A stretch of 64,000 nt of DNA from Pelagibius sp048268885 (lineage in GTDB: Bacteria; Pseudomonadota; Alphaproteobacteria; Kiloniellales; Kiloniellaceae): assembly GCA_048268885.1 (NCBI GenBank), contig JBLWUP010000020.1, positions 30,003 to 94,002 on the forward strand. Direction: 5' to 3'. Under the pieces are notes generated by a model. That model was not told where the DNA came from, ran no database searches, and saw nothing but the letters and a program-made list of their open reading frames with translations. The first letter of the stretch is position 1. Each line of letters opens with the position of its first letter. This document shows positions 24,045-32,775 of this stretch, one piece after another. The position numbers and the translations under genes were made by a program.

Positions 24045-25100
24045 ATGACATCCTTCAAGCAAGGAAACCTTCGCGCGCGGCTTAAGGCCAAGCTGGGACG
24101 GCGCAGCGCCATCCGGGCGATGGGCCTGGCCGTCGCGGCCGTGGCCGCCTTCGGCCTCGGCGGCGAAAGCGCGCTGGCGCAGGAGAAGATCAAGGTGGCC
24201 GGCATCTACACCGTGCCGATCCAGCAGAAGTGGGTCGGTACGCTGCACCGCGCGCTGACCGCCGCCAAGGAACGCGGCGAGATCGAGTACAGCTTCTCCG
24301 AGAAGGTGCCGAACACCGACTACGTCCGCGTCATGCGGGAGTACGCCGAGGGCGGCGTCGACATGATCGTCGGCGAGGCCTTCGGCATCAGCCGCGAAGC
24401 GCGCAAGGTGGCCGACGACTATCCCGAGATCGCCTTCCTGATGGGCGATCCCGGTGTGGAGCACGGCAGCAACTTCTCGGTCTTCGACAACTGGATCCAC
24501 GAACCCTGCTACCTGATGGGCGTGGTGGCCGGCACCCTGACCGAGACCAACAAGATCGGCATGGTCGGCGGTTTCCCCATCGGCGAGGTGAACCGCCTGT
24601 TCCACGCCTTCATGGCGGGCGCCAAGTCCGTGAACCCCGACGTGGAGTTCAAGGTCTCGTTCATCGGCTCCTGGTACGACCCGCCGAAGGCCAAGGAATT
24701 CGCCTTCGCCCAGGTCGAGTCCGGTGTCGACGTGCTCTATGCCGAGCGCGCCGGCGTGGTCGACGCCGCCCGCGAGAAGGGCATCATCGCCTTCGGCAAC
24801 GTGAACGACATGAACAAGGCGGAGAACGGCACCGACGTGGTGGTGGCCTCCGCCCTGTGGCACATGGAACCGGCCATCGACTACGCCATCGAGCAGGTCA
24901 AGGCCGGCAGCTTCAAGGCCGAGAACTACAAGGAATGGACGATGATGAAGGCCGGCGGCGCCTCCCTCTCGCCCTTCTACGAGTTCGACAGCAAGATCCC
25001 GGCGGAAACCAAGGCCAAGATCGATGCCCTCGCGGAGAAGATCAAGGCCGGGGACATGGTCGTCGAGATCAACGACGAGGAACCCAAGTCCACGTTCTAG
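24045..25100 (+). CDS. BMP-family ABC transporter substrate-binding protein
   Basis: 351 residues. A long signal peptide contains GRRSAIRAMGLAVAAVAAFG and ends near SALAQ; the Arg-Arg pair is only loosely Tat-like. The mature protein has basic-membrane-protein (PnrA/Med-like) features: KVAGIYTVPIQQKWVGTLHRAL, VDMIVGEAFG, AFLMGDPGVE, KIGMVGGFPIGEVNR and VLYAERAGVVDAA. BMP proteins bind nucleosides or purines/pyrimidines in the periplasm. It lies 52 bp after hydA and upstream of the matching ATPase and two permeases. With codA at the end of the run, cytosine or a pyrimidine nucleoside is the best substrate guess. Confidence 0.92.
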   Translation: MTSFKQGNLRARLKAKLGRRSAIRAMGLAVAAVAAFGLGGESALAQEKIKVAGIYTVPIQQKWVGTLHRALTAAKERGEIEYSFSEKVPNTDYVRVMREYAEGGVDMIVGEAFGISREARKVADDYPEIAFLMGDPGVEHGSNFSVFDNWIHEPCYLMGVVAGTLTETNKIGMVGGFPIGEVNRLFHAFMAGAKSVNPDVEFKVSFIGSWYDPPKAKEFAFAQVESGVDVLYAERAGVVDAAREKGIIAFGNVNDMNKAENGTDVVVASALWHMEPAIDYAIEQVKAGSFKAENYKEWTMMKAGGASLSPFYEFDSKIPAETKAKIDALAEKIKAGDMVVEINDEEPKSTF

Positions 25101-25150
25101 GCGGCACCGGGTAGCAATCCTCATTGCCTAACCCTTGCCACACCCAAGAC

Positions 25151-25255
25151 TGTCGTCCCGGGGCTGGTGCCCGGGACCCAATGACGCCGGCAACGGTCGC
25201 CCACCTATCAGTGGATAGGGCAATGGGTCCCGGCAACAAGTGCCGGGACGACAGC
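25151..25255. repeat. intergenic inverted repeat, family A copy 1
   Basis: The unit begins TGTCGTCCCGGGGCTGGTGC and ends as its inverted match (GTGCCGGGACGACAG). Each end is itself a small hairpin, and GGGACCCAATG / CAATGGGTCCC flank a variable 35-40 bp centre. It lies between the binding-protein and ATPase genes of one transporter. Related copies are at 31648-31774 and 58929-59050. Confidence 0.85.
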
Positions 25256-25350
25256 GGTGTGTAGCTTCTCCGTGCCGCATAGATCGAAGAACTTGCGCTC
25301 TGCCGTCCTGCCTGCGCTATGATCTTGCCGAAGCGTCCTGTGGGGAAAGC

Positions 25351-26937
25351 ATGTCGATCTCTGATGTAGACGAAGCGGTGCCGCGAAGCGCCGGCGCAGA
25401 TGCCGTGCTTCGTCTGGAGGGCGTCACCAAGCGTTTCGGGGCGCTGACCGCCAACGACGCCATCTCGCTGGAGCTGAAGTCAGGCGAGATCCTGGCGCTG
25501 CTGGGCGAGAACGGCGCCGGCAAGACCACCCTGATGTCCATCCTCTTCGGCCACTACGTCGCCGACGAAGGGCATATCGAAGCCTTCGGCAAACGCCTGC
25601 CCGCCGGCTCGCCCAAAGCCGCCATCGCCGCCGGGGTCGGCATGGTGCACCAGCACTTCACCCTGGGCGAGAACCTGACGGTCCTCGACAACATCGTGCT
25701 CGGCACGGAATCGCTCTTCGCGCCGCGCCAGAACACCGGCAAGGCGCGCCGGCGCATCGCCGAACTGGCCGGGCATTTCGGTCTCACCGTCGATCCGAAG
25801 AAGCTGATCCGGGACCTTTCGGTGGGCGAACGTCAGCGCGTGGAGATTTTGAAGGCGCTCTACCGCGGCGCCCGCGTCCTGATCCTCGACGAGCCGACGG
25901 CGGTGCTGACGCCGCAGGAGGTCGACACGCTTTTCGCCACCCTGAAGACCATGGTGGCCGAGGGCCTTTCCATCATCTTCATTTCCCACAAGCTGAACGA
26001 GGTCATGGCCGTCGCCGACCGCGTCGCCGTGCTGCGCCTTGGCAAGCTGGTAGGCGACTTCCCCATCGCCGAAACGAGCAAGGAGGCCCTGGCGGAGGTC
26101 ATGGTCGGCCACGCCATCGAGATGCCGCAGCGCGAGCCGCAGCCGCTCGGGCCGGTCGTCCTGCAGATGGCCGGCGTCACCCTGCGCAACGACGAAGGCC
26201 AGACCCTGCTGGACGAGCTGCACCTGCTGCTCTGCGGGCGCGAGATCCTGGGGATCGCCGGGGTCTCCGGCAACGGCCAGGGCGCCCTCGCCTCCTTGCT
26301 GTCCGGTCTGAAGCTGCCCGACGAGGGGACCTTCGAGATCCTCGGCGAAGCGGTGAAGCAGACATCGCCGGCGGAGATGCAGCGCCGCGGGATCGGTCGC
26401 ATCCCGGAAGACCGCCACGCCACCGGGGTGATCGGCGACCTCAGCGTCGAGGAGAACCTGATCCTGGAGGCCAGCGGCAGCCCGCGCTTCTGCAACCTGG
26501 GCCTGCTGAAGGGCGGCGTCATCCGGCGCAACGCCAAGGACAAGATCGAGCGCTTCGACATCCGCGGCGCCGACCCGACCACCACCACCCGGGCGCTGTC
26601 CGGCGGCAACATGCAGAAGGTCATCCTGGCCCGCGTGCTGAGCGAGCAGCCCAAGGTGATCCTGGCCAACCAGCCGACCCGCGGCCTGGATGTCGGCGCG
26701 GCCGCCAAGGTGCAGGAGCTGCTGTTCGAAGCGCGTGCCCAGGGCGCCGGCATCATCCTGATCTCCGAAGACCTGGAGGAACTGCTGCAGGTCTCCGACC
26801 GCATCGCCGTGCTTTACCAGGGCCGGCTCTCCACGCCGGTCCCGGTCGAAGAGGCCGACCTGAAGACCCTGGGCCTGCTGATGTCCGGCCACGGCGAATT
26901 CGAGCGGCGCAAAGGAGCGCGCGGCCATGCGGCTTGA
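25351..26937 (+). CDS. ABC transporter ATPase, tandem nucleotide-binding domains (nucleobase/nucleoside uptake)
   Basis: ATG at 25351 (GGGGAAAGC upstream) gives 528 residues; the frame is open from 25240 through the repeat element. The first ABC domain is complete: Walker A GENGAGKT (52-59), signature LSVGERQRVEI, Walker B LILDEPTAVLTPQE. The second, from about residue 270, is degenerate as in all sugar/BMP-type ATPases: VSGNGQGALA in place of Walker A, signature LSGGNMQKVIL, and ANQPTRGLDVG for Walker B. It powers the importer made with the preceding BMP-type binding protein and the two following permeases. Its last 11 bases overlap the first permease gene. Confidence 0.93.
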   Translation: MSISDVDEAVPRSAGADAVLRLEGVTKRFGALTANDAISLELKSGEILALLGENGAGKTTLMSILFGHYVADEGHIEAFGKRLPAGSPKAAIAAGVGMVHQHFTLGENLTVLDNIVLGTESLFAPRQNTGKARRRIAELAGHFGLTVDPKKLIRDLSVGERQRVEILKALYRGARVLILDEPTAVLTPQEVDTLFATLKTMVAEGLSIIFISHKLNEVMAVADRVAVLRLGKLVGDFPIAETSKEALAEVMVGHAIEMPQREPQPLGPVVLQMAGVTLRNDEGQTLLDELHLLLCGREILGIAGVSGNGQGALASLLSGLKLPDEGTFEILGEAVKQTSPAEMQRRGIGRIPEDRHATGVIGDLSVEENLILEASGSPRFCNLGLLKGGVIRRNAKDKIERFDIRGADPTTTTRALSGGNMQKVILARVLSEQPKVILANQPTRGLDVGAAAKVQELLFEARAQGAGIILISEDLEELLQVSDRIAVLYQGRLSTPVPVEEADLKTLGLLMSGHGEFERRKGARGHAA

Positions 26938-27976
26938 GCCCCGGGCGCACGTCCCCTTCTGGCTGAACATCACCGCGCCGGTCGGCGCCGTCGTGCTGGC
27001 CTTCGCCTTCTGCGCCCTGCTGATCCTCTGGGCCGGGGCGCCGGTCATTCCCGCCTACACCGCCCTGCTGAAGGGCGCCTTCGGCTCCACCTTCGCCCTG
27101 ACCGAGACCCTGACCCGCGCGGCGCCGCTGATCTTCACCGGCCTGGCCGCCGCCGTCGCCTTCCGCGCCAAGCTGTGGAACATCGGCGGCGAGGGGCAGC
27201 TCTACGCCGGGGCGCTGGCCGCGACCTATTTCGGCACGGGGCTCATCACCCTGCCGCCGATCCTGATGATCCCCCTCCTCTTCCTGGTCGGCGCCATCGC
27301 CGGGGGCCTGCTGCTGCTGCTGCCGGTCATCTTGAAGCTGAAACTGCGCGTCGACGAGGTGGTGACCACCCTGTTGCTGAACTTCGTCGTGCTGCTCTTC
27401 GCCAACTACCTGCTGTTCGGCCCCTGGAAGGACCCCCTGGCCATGGGCTGGCCTCAGGCCGCCCCGATCATCGACGAAGGCGTTCTCAGCCCGCTGGTGC
27501 CGCGCATGCGCCTGCACCAGGGTTTTCTCTGGGCCATCGCCTTTGCCCTCATCGCCTGGGCCTTCATCCGCTTTTCCAAATGGGGCTTCCAGATCCGCGC
27601 CGTCGGCCACAACCCGGAGGCCGCGGCCTTCGCCGGCATTCCCATCGGCGCCACGGTGCTGCGTACCGCCCTGCTCTCCGGCGGGCTGGCCGGCATGGCC
27701 GGGGTCTGCGAGTTGGCCGGCCTGAAAGGCTACCTGACCCTCGATATCTCGCCGGGCTTCGGCTACACCGGCATCGCCGTGGCCATGCTGGCGGGTCTGC
27801 ACCCCCTGGGCGTCATCGCCTCGGCCATCTTCATCGCCGCGATCTACAACGGCGCCGACGCCATGAGCCGGGCCATGTCGATCTCCAACTACCTGGCCGA
27901 CGTGCTGACCGCCACGGCCCTGCTGCTGGTGCTGGCGAGCGTACTCTTCGTGCGCTTCCGGCCCCGGTTGCGCTAG
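26927..27976 (+). CDS. ABC transporter permease (BMP/nucleobase type), first
   Basis: 349 residues with about 8-9 membrane helices. The ATG overlaps the ATPase gene end and has AAAGGAG upstream. LWNIGGEGQLYAGALAAT, LRVDEVVTTLLLNFV and IGATVLRTALLSGGLAGMAGVCELAG are hallmark segments of the BPD_transp_2 family. It forms the translocation pore with the second permease, whose start is 20 bp downstream. Confidence 0.93.
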   Translation: MRLEPRAHVPFWLNITAPVGAVVLAFAFCALLILWAGAPVIPAYTALLKGAFGSTFALTETLTRAAPLIFTGLAAAVAFRAKLWNIGGEGQLYAGALAATYFGTGLITLPPILMIPLLFLVGAIAGGLLLLLPVILKLKLRVDEVVTTLLLNFVVLLFANYLLFGPWKDPLAMGWPQAAPIIDEGVLSPLVPRMRLHQGFLWAIAFALIAWAFIRFSKWGFQIRAVGHNPEAAAFAGIPIGATVLRTALLSGGLAGMAGVCELAGLKGYLTLDISPGFGYTGIAVAMLAGLHPLGVIASAIFIAAIYNGADAMSRAMSISNYLADVLTATALLLVLASVLFVRFRPRLR

Positions 27977-27996
27977 GGCTGCGGTAGGAGCGGGCC

Positions 27997-28938
27997 ATGG
28001 ACCTCCTCGAAATTTTCATCACCCTCGGCTTCTGGGGCGCCCTGGTCCGCATGGCGACGCCACTCATCTTCGGCACCCTGGGCGAGCTGATCTGCGAGCG
28101 TGCCGGGGTGCTGAACCTCGGCATCGAGGGCATCATGACCATGGGCGCCATGGCCGCCTGGATGTGGGTCTACCAGGGCGGCGACCTCTGGACCGCGGTG
28201 CTCTTCGCCGCCGCCTGCGGTGCGCTCTTCGGTCTGCTGCATGCCGTCTTCAGCGTCTACCTGGGCCTCTCGCAGCACGTCACCGGCATCGGCGTCACCC
28301 TGCTGGCGGCCTCGCTCAGCTACTTCGTCTTCCGCATGCTGCTGCCCGACGTGACGACACCGCCGAAGATCGAGCCCTTCAAGCCCTTCGCCATTCCGGG
28401 GCTGTCGGAACTGCCGTACGTCGGCGAGGTGCTGTTCACCCAGAGCCCGCTGACCTATCTCGCCTTCGTTCTGGTGCCCATCGTCGGCTACGGCCTCTAC
28501 CGCACCCCACTCGGCCTTGCGGTGCGCATGGTGGGCGAAAACCCCATGGCGGTGGAGGCCCAGGGCATCGACGTGCACCGCCTGCGCACCTGCGCCGTCA
28601 TGCTGGGCAGCGCTTTCATGGCCGTGGGCGGCGCCTTCCTGACCATCTCCGTCTTCGACGCTTTCTACATCGGCATGATCAACGGGCGCGGCTGGATCTG
28701 CATCGCCCTGGTGATCTTCGCCTCCTGGCGGCCCGGCAAGGCGCTGGCCGGCGCCCTGCTCTTCGCCGCCTTCGAGGCGCTGCAGATCCGCGTGCAGCAG
28801 GCCTCCTCGGTGCTCATCCCCTACCAGTTCTTCCTGATGATGCCCTACCTGCTGAGCATCCTGGCAATGATCGTGATGTCGCGCCGCGCGGCCTATCCCA
28901 AGGCCCTGCTGGTGCCCTTCAGGAAGGGGGAACGATGA
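27997..28938 (+). CDS. ABC transporter permease (BMP/nucleobase type), second
   Basis: 313 residues with about 8 membrane helices, BPD_transp_2 family. LICERAGVLNLGIEGIMTMGAMAAW and GLSQHVTGIGVTLLAASLSYFVFR are typical, as is GRGWICIALVIFASWRPGKALAGALLF. GGTAGGAGC precedes the ATG. It partners with the first permease. An inverted repeat (family B) begins 10 bp after its stop, separating it from codA. Confidence 0.93.
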   Translation: MDLLEIFITLGFWGALVRMATPLIFGTLGELICERAGVLNLGIEGIMTMGAMAAWMWVYQGGDLWTAVLFAAACGALFGLLHAVFSVYLGLSQHVTGIGVTLLAASLSYFVFRMLLPDVTTPPKIEPFKPFAIPGLSELPYVGEVLFTQSPLTYLAFVLVPIVGYGLYRTPLGLAVRMVGENPMAVEAQGIDVHRLRTCAVMLGSAFMAVGGAFLTISVFDAFYIGMINGRGWICIALVIFASWRPGKALAGALLFAAFEALQIRVQQASSVLIPYQFFLMMPYLLSILAMIVMSRRAAYPKALLVPFRKGER

Positions 28939-28948
28939 GGCGGCGGCC

Positions 28949-29078
28949 CATCCTTCGAGACGCGCGGCTTCGCAGCGCTCCTCAGGATGAGGGTGGAGGA
29001 AAGCCGGCCCCCGCTGAGCTTGTGCTAGAAGATAGCCTCATCCTGAGGAGCCGCGTCTGCGGCGTCTCGAAGGATGAG
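28949..29078. repeat. intergenic inverted repeat, family B copy 1
   Basis: CATCCTTCGAGACGCGCGG at the left end matches inverted CGCGTCTGCGGCGTCTCGAAGGATG at the right end, with CTCAGGATGAGG / CCTCATCCTGAG next inside. This is the wide-spread alphaproteobacterial palindrome type. It lies between permease and codA and could form a long hairpin in the mRNA. A diverged copy is at 61908-62002. Confidence 0.85.
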
Positions 29079-29098
29079 TTCTCGATGGAATTTTAGTG

Positions 29099-30367
29099 AT
29101 GCTCGACCTTCTCGTCCGCAACGCCACCCTGCCTTCCGGCGAAACCGGCCAGGACATCGCCGTCAAGGACGGCCGCATCGCCGAGGTGCGCCCCAATATC
29201 GAGGCCGAGGCGTCGGAGACCCTCGACGCCGGCGGCCACCTGGTCAGCCCGCCCTTCGTCGACAGCCACTTCCACATGGACGCGACCCTCAGCCTCGGCC
29301 TACCGCGGCTGAACGAGAGCGGCACTCTGCTGGAAGGCATCGCCCTCTGGGGCGAGTTGAAGCCCGATCTGACGGTGGAAGCGATCAAGCGGCGCGCCCT
29401 GGCCCTCTGCCGCTGGTCCATCGCGCGGGGCACCCTGGCCATCCGCAGCCATGTCGACGTCTGTGATGACCGTCTCCTGGCCGTCGAGGCGCTGCTGGAA
29501 GTGCGCGACGAGGTGAAGGACTGGATCGACCTGCAGCTCGTCGCCTTCCCCCAGGATGGCTACCTGCGCTATGGCGGCGCCCCGGCGAACCTGAAGCGCG
29601 CCCTCGACAAGGGCGTCGATGTGGTGGGCGGTATTCCGCACTTCGAGCGCACCATGTCAGACGGCGCCTTTTCCGTGCGCCTGCTCTGCGAGATCGCCGC
29701 CGAGCGCGGCCTGCTGGTCGACATGCACTGCGATGAATCCGACGACCCGCTGTCGCGCCACATCGAGAGCCTGGCCTACGAAACACAGCGCCTGGGCCTG
29801 CAGGGCCGGGTCACCGGCTCCCACCTCACCTCCATGCACTCCATGGACAACTACTACGTCACCAAGCTCATGGCCTTGATGAAGGAGGCGGAGGTCCACG
29901 CCGTCGCCAACCCGCTCATCAACATCACCCTGCAGGGCCGCCACGACAGCTACCCCAAGCGCCGCGGCATGACCCGGGTGAAGGAGCTTCTGCGGCAAGG
30001 CATCAATGTCGCCTTCGGCCACGACTGCGTCATGGACCCCTGGTATTCGATGGGCAGCCACGACATGCTGGAGGTCGCGCACATGGGGCTCCACGTCGCC
30101 CAGATGACCGGCGTCGCCGAGCAGCAGGCCTGCTTCGCCGCCGTCACCGAAATCGGCGCCAAGGTGATGCAGTTGGAAAGCTACGGCCTCGCCCCCGGCT
30201 GCCACGCCGACATGGTGATCCTGCAAGCCCAGGACGTCCTGGAGGCTCTGCGCCTCAAGCCCGCCCGCCTCGCCGTCATCCGCCGCGGCAAGGTGATCGC
30301 CGAGACACCAGCGATGAGAGCGCAGTTGAAGGTGCTGGGGAATCCCGCTATCGATTTCCTCAAGTAA
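29099..30367 (+). CDS. codA: cytosine deaminase
   Basis: ATG at 29099, directly preceded by an in-frame GTG; no strong ribosome site because a repeat element lies just upstream. 422 residues. Metal-binding VDSHFHMDA, then LVDMHCDESDDPLSRHIE, VTGSHLTSMHSMDNYY, NPLINITLQGRHDSYPKRRGMTRVKELL and FGHDCVMDPWYSMGSHDMLEVAHMGLH follow E. coli CodA closely. The enzyme converts cytosine to uracil and ammonia, and uracil then feeds the Pre/Hyd pathway encoded in this window. Its place after the BMP-type importer suggests uptake and deamination are coupled. Related activity on isoguanine or other aminopyrimidines is possible. Confidence 0.92.
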   Translation: MLDLLVRNATLPSGETGQDIAVKDGRIAEVRPNIEAEASETLDAGGHLVSPPFVDSHFHMDATLSLGLPRLNESGTLLEGIALWGELKPDLTVEAIKRRALALCRWSIARGTLAIRSHVDVCDDRLLAVEALLEVRDEVKDWIDLQLVAFPQDGYLRYGGAPANLKRALDKGVDVVGGIPHFERTMSDGAFSVRLLCEIAAERGLLVDMHCDESDDPLSRHIESLAYETQRLGLQGRVTGSHLTSMHSMDNYYVTKLMALMKEAEVHAVANPLINITLQGRHDSYPKRRGMTRVKELLRQGINVAFGHDCVMDPWYSMGSHDMLEVAHMGLHVAQMTGVAEQQACFAAVTEIGAKVMQLESYGLAPGCHADMVILQAQDVLEALRLKPARLAVIRRGKVIAETPAMRAQLKVLGNPAIDFLK

Positions 30368-30389
30368 CCTCGCTTCCAAGGAAACCATC

Positions 30390-31619
30390 TTGCCCACCCT
30401 CGACCTCGCCTTCGTCCGCGCCCAGTTCCCCGCCTTTTCCGAGCCGTCGCTGCAGGACTGGGCCTTCTTCGAGAACGCGGGCGGTTCCTACGCCTGCGGG
30501 CCGGTGATCGAGCGTCTCAATCGCTTCTACCGCGAGACCAAGGTGCAGCCCTACGGCCCCTTCCCGGCCTCCAAGCGCGCGGGCGAGGAGATGGACGAGT
30601 CGCGGGCGCGGCTGGCCGGCTACCTGAACGTCGCCACCGACGAGGTGCACTTCGGGCCCTCGACCAGCCAGAACACCTACGTGCTGGCGCAGGCCTTCCG
30701 CGAGATGCTGGAGGAAGGCGACGAGATCGTCGTTACCAACCAGGACCACGAGGCCAACTCCGGCGCTTGGCGCAAACTCGCCGACAGCGGCATCGTGGTC
30801 AGCGAGTGGCAGGTCGACCCGGAGAGCGGCCGCCTCGATCTGGCCGACCTCGACGAACTGCTGACCAAGAAGACCCGGCTGGTCGCCTTCCCGCATTGCT
30901 CCAACATCGTCGGGCACATCAACCCGGTGGCGGAGATCTGCGCCAAGGTGCAGGCCGCCGGGGCTGTCGCCGTGGTCGATGGCGTCTCCTACGCGCCGCA
31001 CGGCTTTCCCGACGTGAAGGCGCTGGGCGCCGACATTTACCTCTTCTCGCTCTACAAGACCTACGGGCCGCACCAGGGACTCATGGTGGTGAAGAAGGCG
31101 CTCGCCGAGCGACTGCCGAACCAGGCACACTTCTTCAACGCCGGCAGCGTCCTGAAGCGCCTGACGCCGGCCGGGCCGGACCACGCGCAGATCGCGGCTT
31201 CTGCCGGCATCGCCGACTACTTCGACGCCCTGCACGATCACCACTTCGACGGCCTGGCGGATGCCGCCGAGCGCGGCCGCCGCGTTCATTCCTTGATGGA
31301 AACGCAGGAGAAGGCTCTGCTGACACCGCTGCTCGACTGGCTGCGGCAGCGCAACGACATCCGCGTGCTGGGCCCAACCGACCCGGCAGAGCGGGCGCCC
31401 ACGGTGGCGCTGCACCCCAAGAACAAGCCCGCCGAGACGGTGCTGGAGGGCCTGACCCAGCGCGGCATCGCCGCCGGGGTCAGCAACTTCTACGCCTACC
31501 GCCTGGTGCAGGCGCTGGGCCTCGACCCGGAAGCCGGCGTGCTGCGCCTTTCCTTCGTGCACTACACCTCGCCGGAAGAAATCGACAAGCTGATCAAGGC
31601 CTTGGACGCGTCTCTTTAA
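30390..31619 (+). CDS. class V aminotransferase, cysteine desulfurase-like
   Basis: TTG start at 30390 with CCAAGGAAACC upstream, 22 bp after codA, giving 409 residues. PLP fold-type I signatures are visible: FFENAGGSYACGPVI, STSQNTYVLAQAF, NQDHEANSGAW, VVDGVSYAPHG, and the Schiff-base lysine in YLFSLYKTYGPHQG. The family covers SufS/CsdA desulfurases and isopenicillin-N epimerase-like enzymes. The absence of iron-sulfur assembly genes makes a housekeeping desulfurase unlikely. Its position right after codA suggests co-transcription, but no pathway role is evident. Confidence 0.85.
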   Translation: MPTLDLAFVRAQFPAFSEPSLQDWAFFENAGGSYACGPVIERLNRFYRETKVQPYGPFPASKRAGEEMDESRARLAGYLNVATDEVHFGPSTSQNTYVLAQAFREMLEEGDEIVVTNQDHEANSGAWRKLADSGIVVSEWQVDPESGRLDLADLDELLTKKTRLVAFPHCSNIVGHINPVAEICAKVQAAGAVAVVDGVSYAPHGFPDVKALGADIYLFSLYKTYGPHQGLMVVKKALAERLPNQAHFFNAGSVLKRLTPAGPDHAQIAASAGIADYFDALHDHHFDGLADAAERGRRVHSLMETQEKALLTPLLDWLRQRNDIRVLGPTDPAERAPTVALHPKNKPAETVLEGLTQRGIAAGVSNFYAYRLVQALGLDPEAGVLRLSFVHYTSPEEIDKLIKALDASL

Positions 31620-31647
31620 GGAGCGCTCTACCCTCGCCACACGAAGG

Positions 31648-31774
31648 TTGTCGTCCCGGCACTTGTTGCCGGGACCCAATGCCCTTCCCGCCTGCACAGC
31701 TATCGCCACACCATCTTCCGTTTTGCCACGCGCCAATGCCAATGGATCCCGGGGTCAAGCCCCGGGACGACAGC
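31648..31774. repeat. intergenic inverted repeat, family A copy 2
   Basis: TTGTCGTCCCGGCACTTGTT at the left matches inverted AGCCCCGGGACGACAGC at the right. GGGACCCAATG and CCAATGGATCCC flank a variable centre of about 55 bp. It occupies much of the 300-bp gap after the aminotransferase gene. The rest (31775-31919) should hold the promoter of the FAH-family gene. Confidence 0.85.
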
Positions 31775-31919
31775 GGAGTGTGTTCATATCCCCTGTACAA
31801 ATACGGTATGCAAAAAGTGACCCTCCGGTCTGTTTTCCGGGCCACATGGATTGTCGGCAGTCGGCACCTCCGGTGCTAAGCTGAAAAGAAAAACGACAGG
31901 CACATGAGGGAGGAAAGCT

Positions 31920-32693
31920 ATGCGGTGGACCCGTTTCCGCCGGGGTGGTCACGTGGGGTATGGCCAGCTGGAAGGCGATAGCCTCAAGGTCTATTCGGGC
32001 GATATCTTCGACGGCGCGGCCCCCACGGGCCAGACGGTGCAGCTGGCCGACGTCGAACTGCTGACACCCTGCGACCCATCGAAGATGGTCTGCCTGTGGA
32101 ACAACTTCCACGCCCTGGCCGCCAAGCTGGAGGTGGCCGAGCCGCCGGAGCCGCTGTGGTTCCTGAAGGCGCCCAGCGCCTTCACGGCCGCCGGCACGAC
32201 CATCCACCGCCCCGCGAGCTATGACGGACCGGTGGTCTACGAAGGCGAGCTGGGCATCGTTATCGGCAAGGCCTGCCGGGAAATCTCCGAGGACGAGGCC
32301 GCCGACCACATCTTCGGCTACACCTGCGTGAACGACGTGACGGCGGCGAAGGTCCTCCAGAAGGATCCGACTTTCGCCCAGTGGGCCCGCGCCAAGAGCT
32401 ACGACGGCTTCGGCGCCTTCGGGCCGGTGATCGCCACCGGCCTCGATCCCATGGCGCTGTCGATCCGCACGGTTCTGAACGGCGACGAACGGCAGAACTA
32501 TCCGGTGGCGGACATGATCTTTCCGCCGCTGAAACTGGTCAGCCTGCTGTCCCACGACATGACGCTGCTGCCGGGCGACGTCATCGCCTGCGGCACTTCC
32601 ATCGGCGTCGGCTCGATGAAGCAACCGGAGAACGAGGTCACCATCGCCATCGAGGGGATCGGCGAACTCACCAATACCTACCTGAACGAATAA
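31920..32693 (+). CDS. fumarylacetoacetate hydrolase (FAH) family protein
   Basis: 257 residues; GAGGGAGGAAAGC precedes the ATG. The metal-binding EGELGIVIGK, YEGELG/GYTCVNDVTAA, WARAKSYDGFGAFGPVI and GDVIACGTSIGVG are characteristic of the FAH family that includes ureidoglycolate lyase, HpcE-like isomerases/decarboxylases and acylpyruvases. The N-terminal domain is short. The exact substrate, probably an oxo-acid, cannot be told. It is followed 82 bp downstream by a ketopantoate-reductase-like gene on the same strand. Confidence 0.88.
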   Translation: MRWTRFRRGGHVGYGQLEGDSLKVYSGDIFDGAAPTGQTVQLADVELLTPCDPSKMVCLWNNFHALAAKLEVAEPPEPLWFLKAPSAFTAAGTTIHRPASYDGPVVYEGELGIVIGKACREISEDEAADHIFGYTCVNDVTAAKVLQKDPTFAQWARAKSYDGFGAFGPVIATGLDPMALSIRTVLNGDERQNYPVADMIFPPLKLVSLLSHDMTLLPGDVIACGTSIGVGSMKQPENEVTIAIEGIGELTNTYLNE

Positions 32694-32775
32694 CGACCTG
32701 CCGCAACGTGCAGGCATTCGAAGGCACAGCAACGAAGCCGCGAAAACAGCGGCGCAACGCAGAGGGAAAACGACC

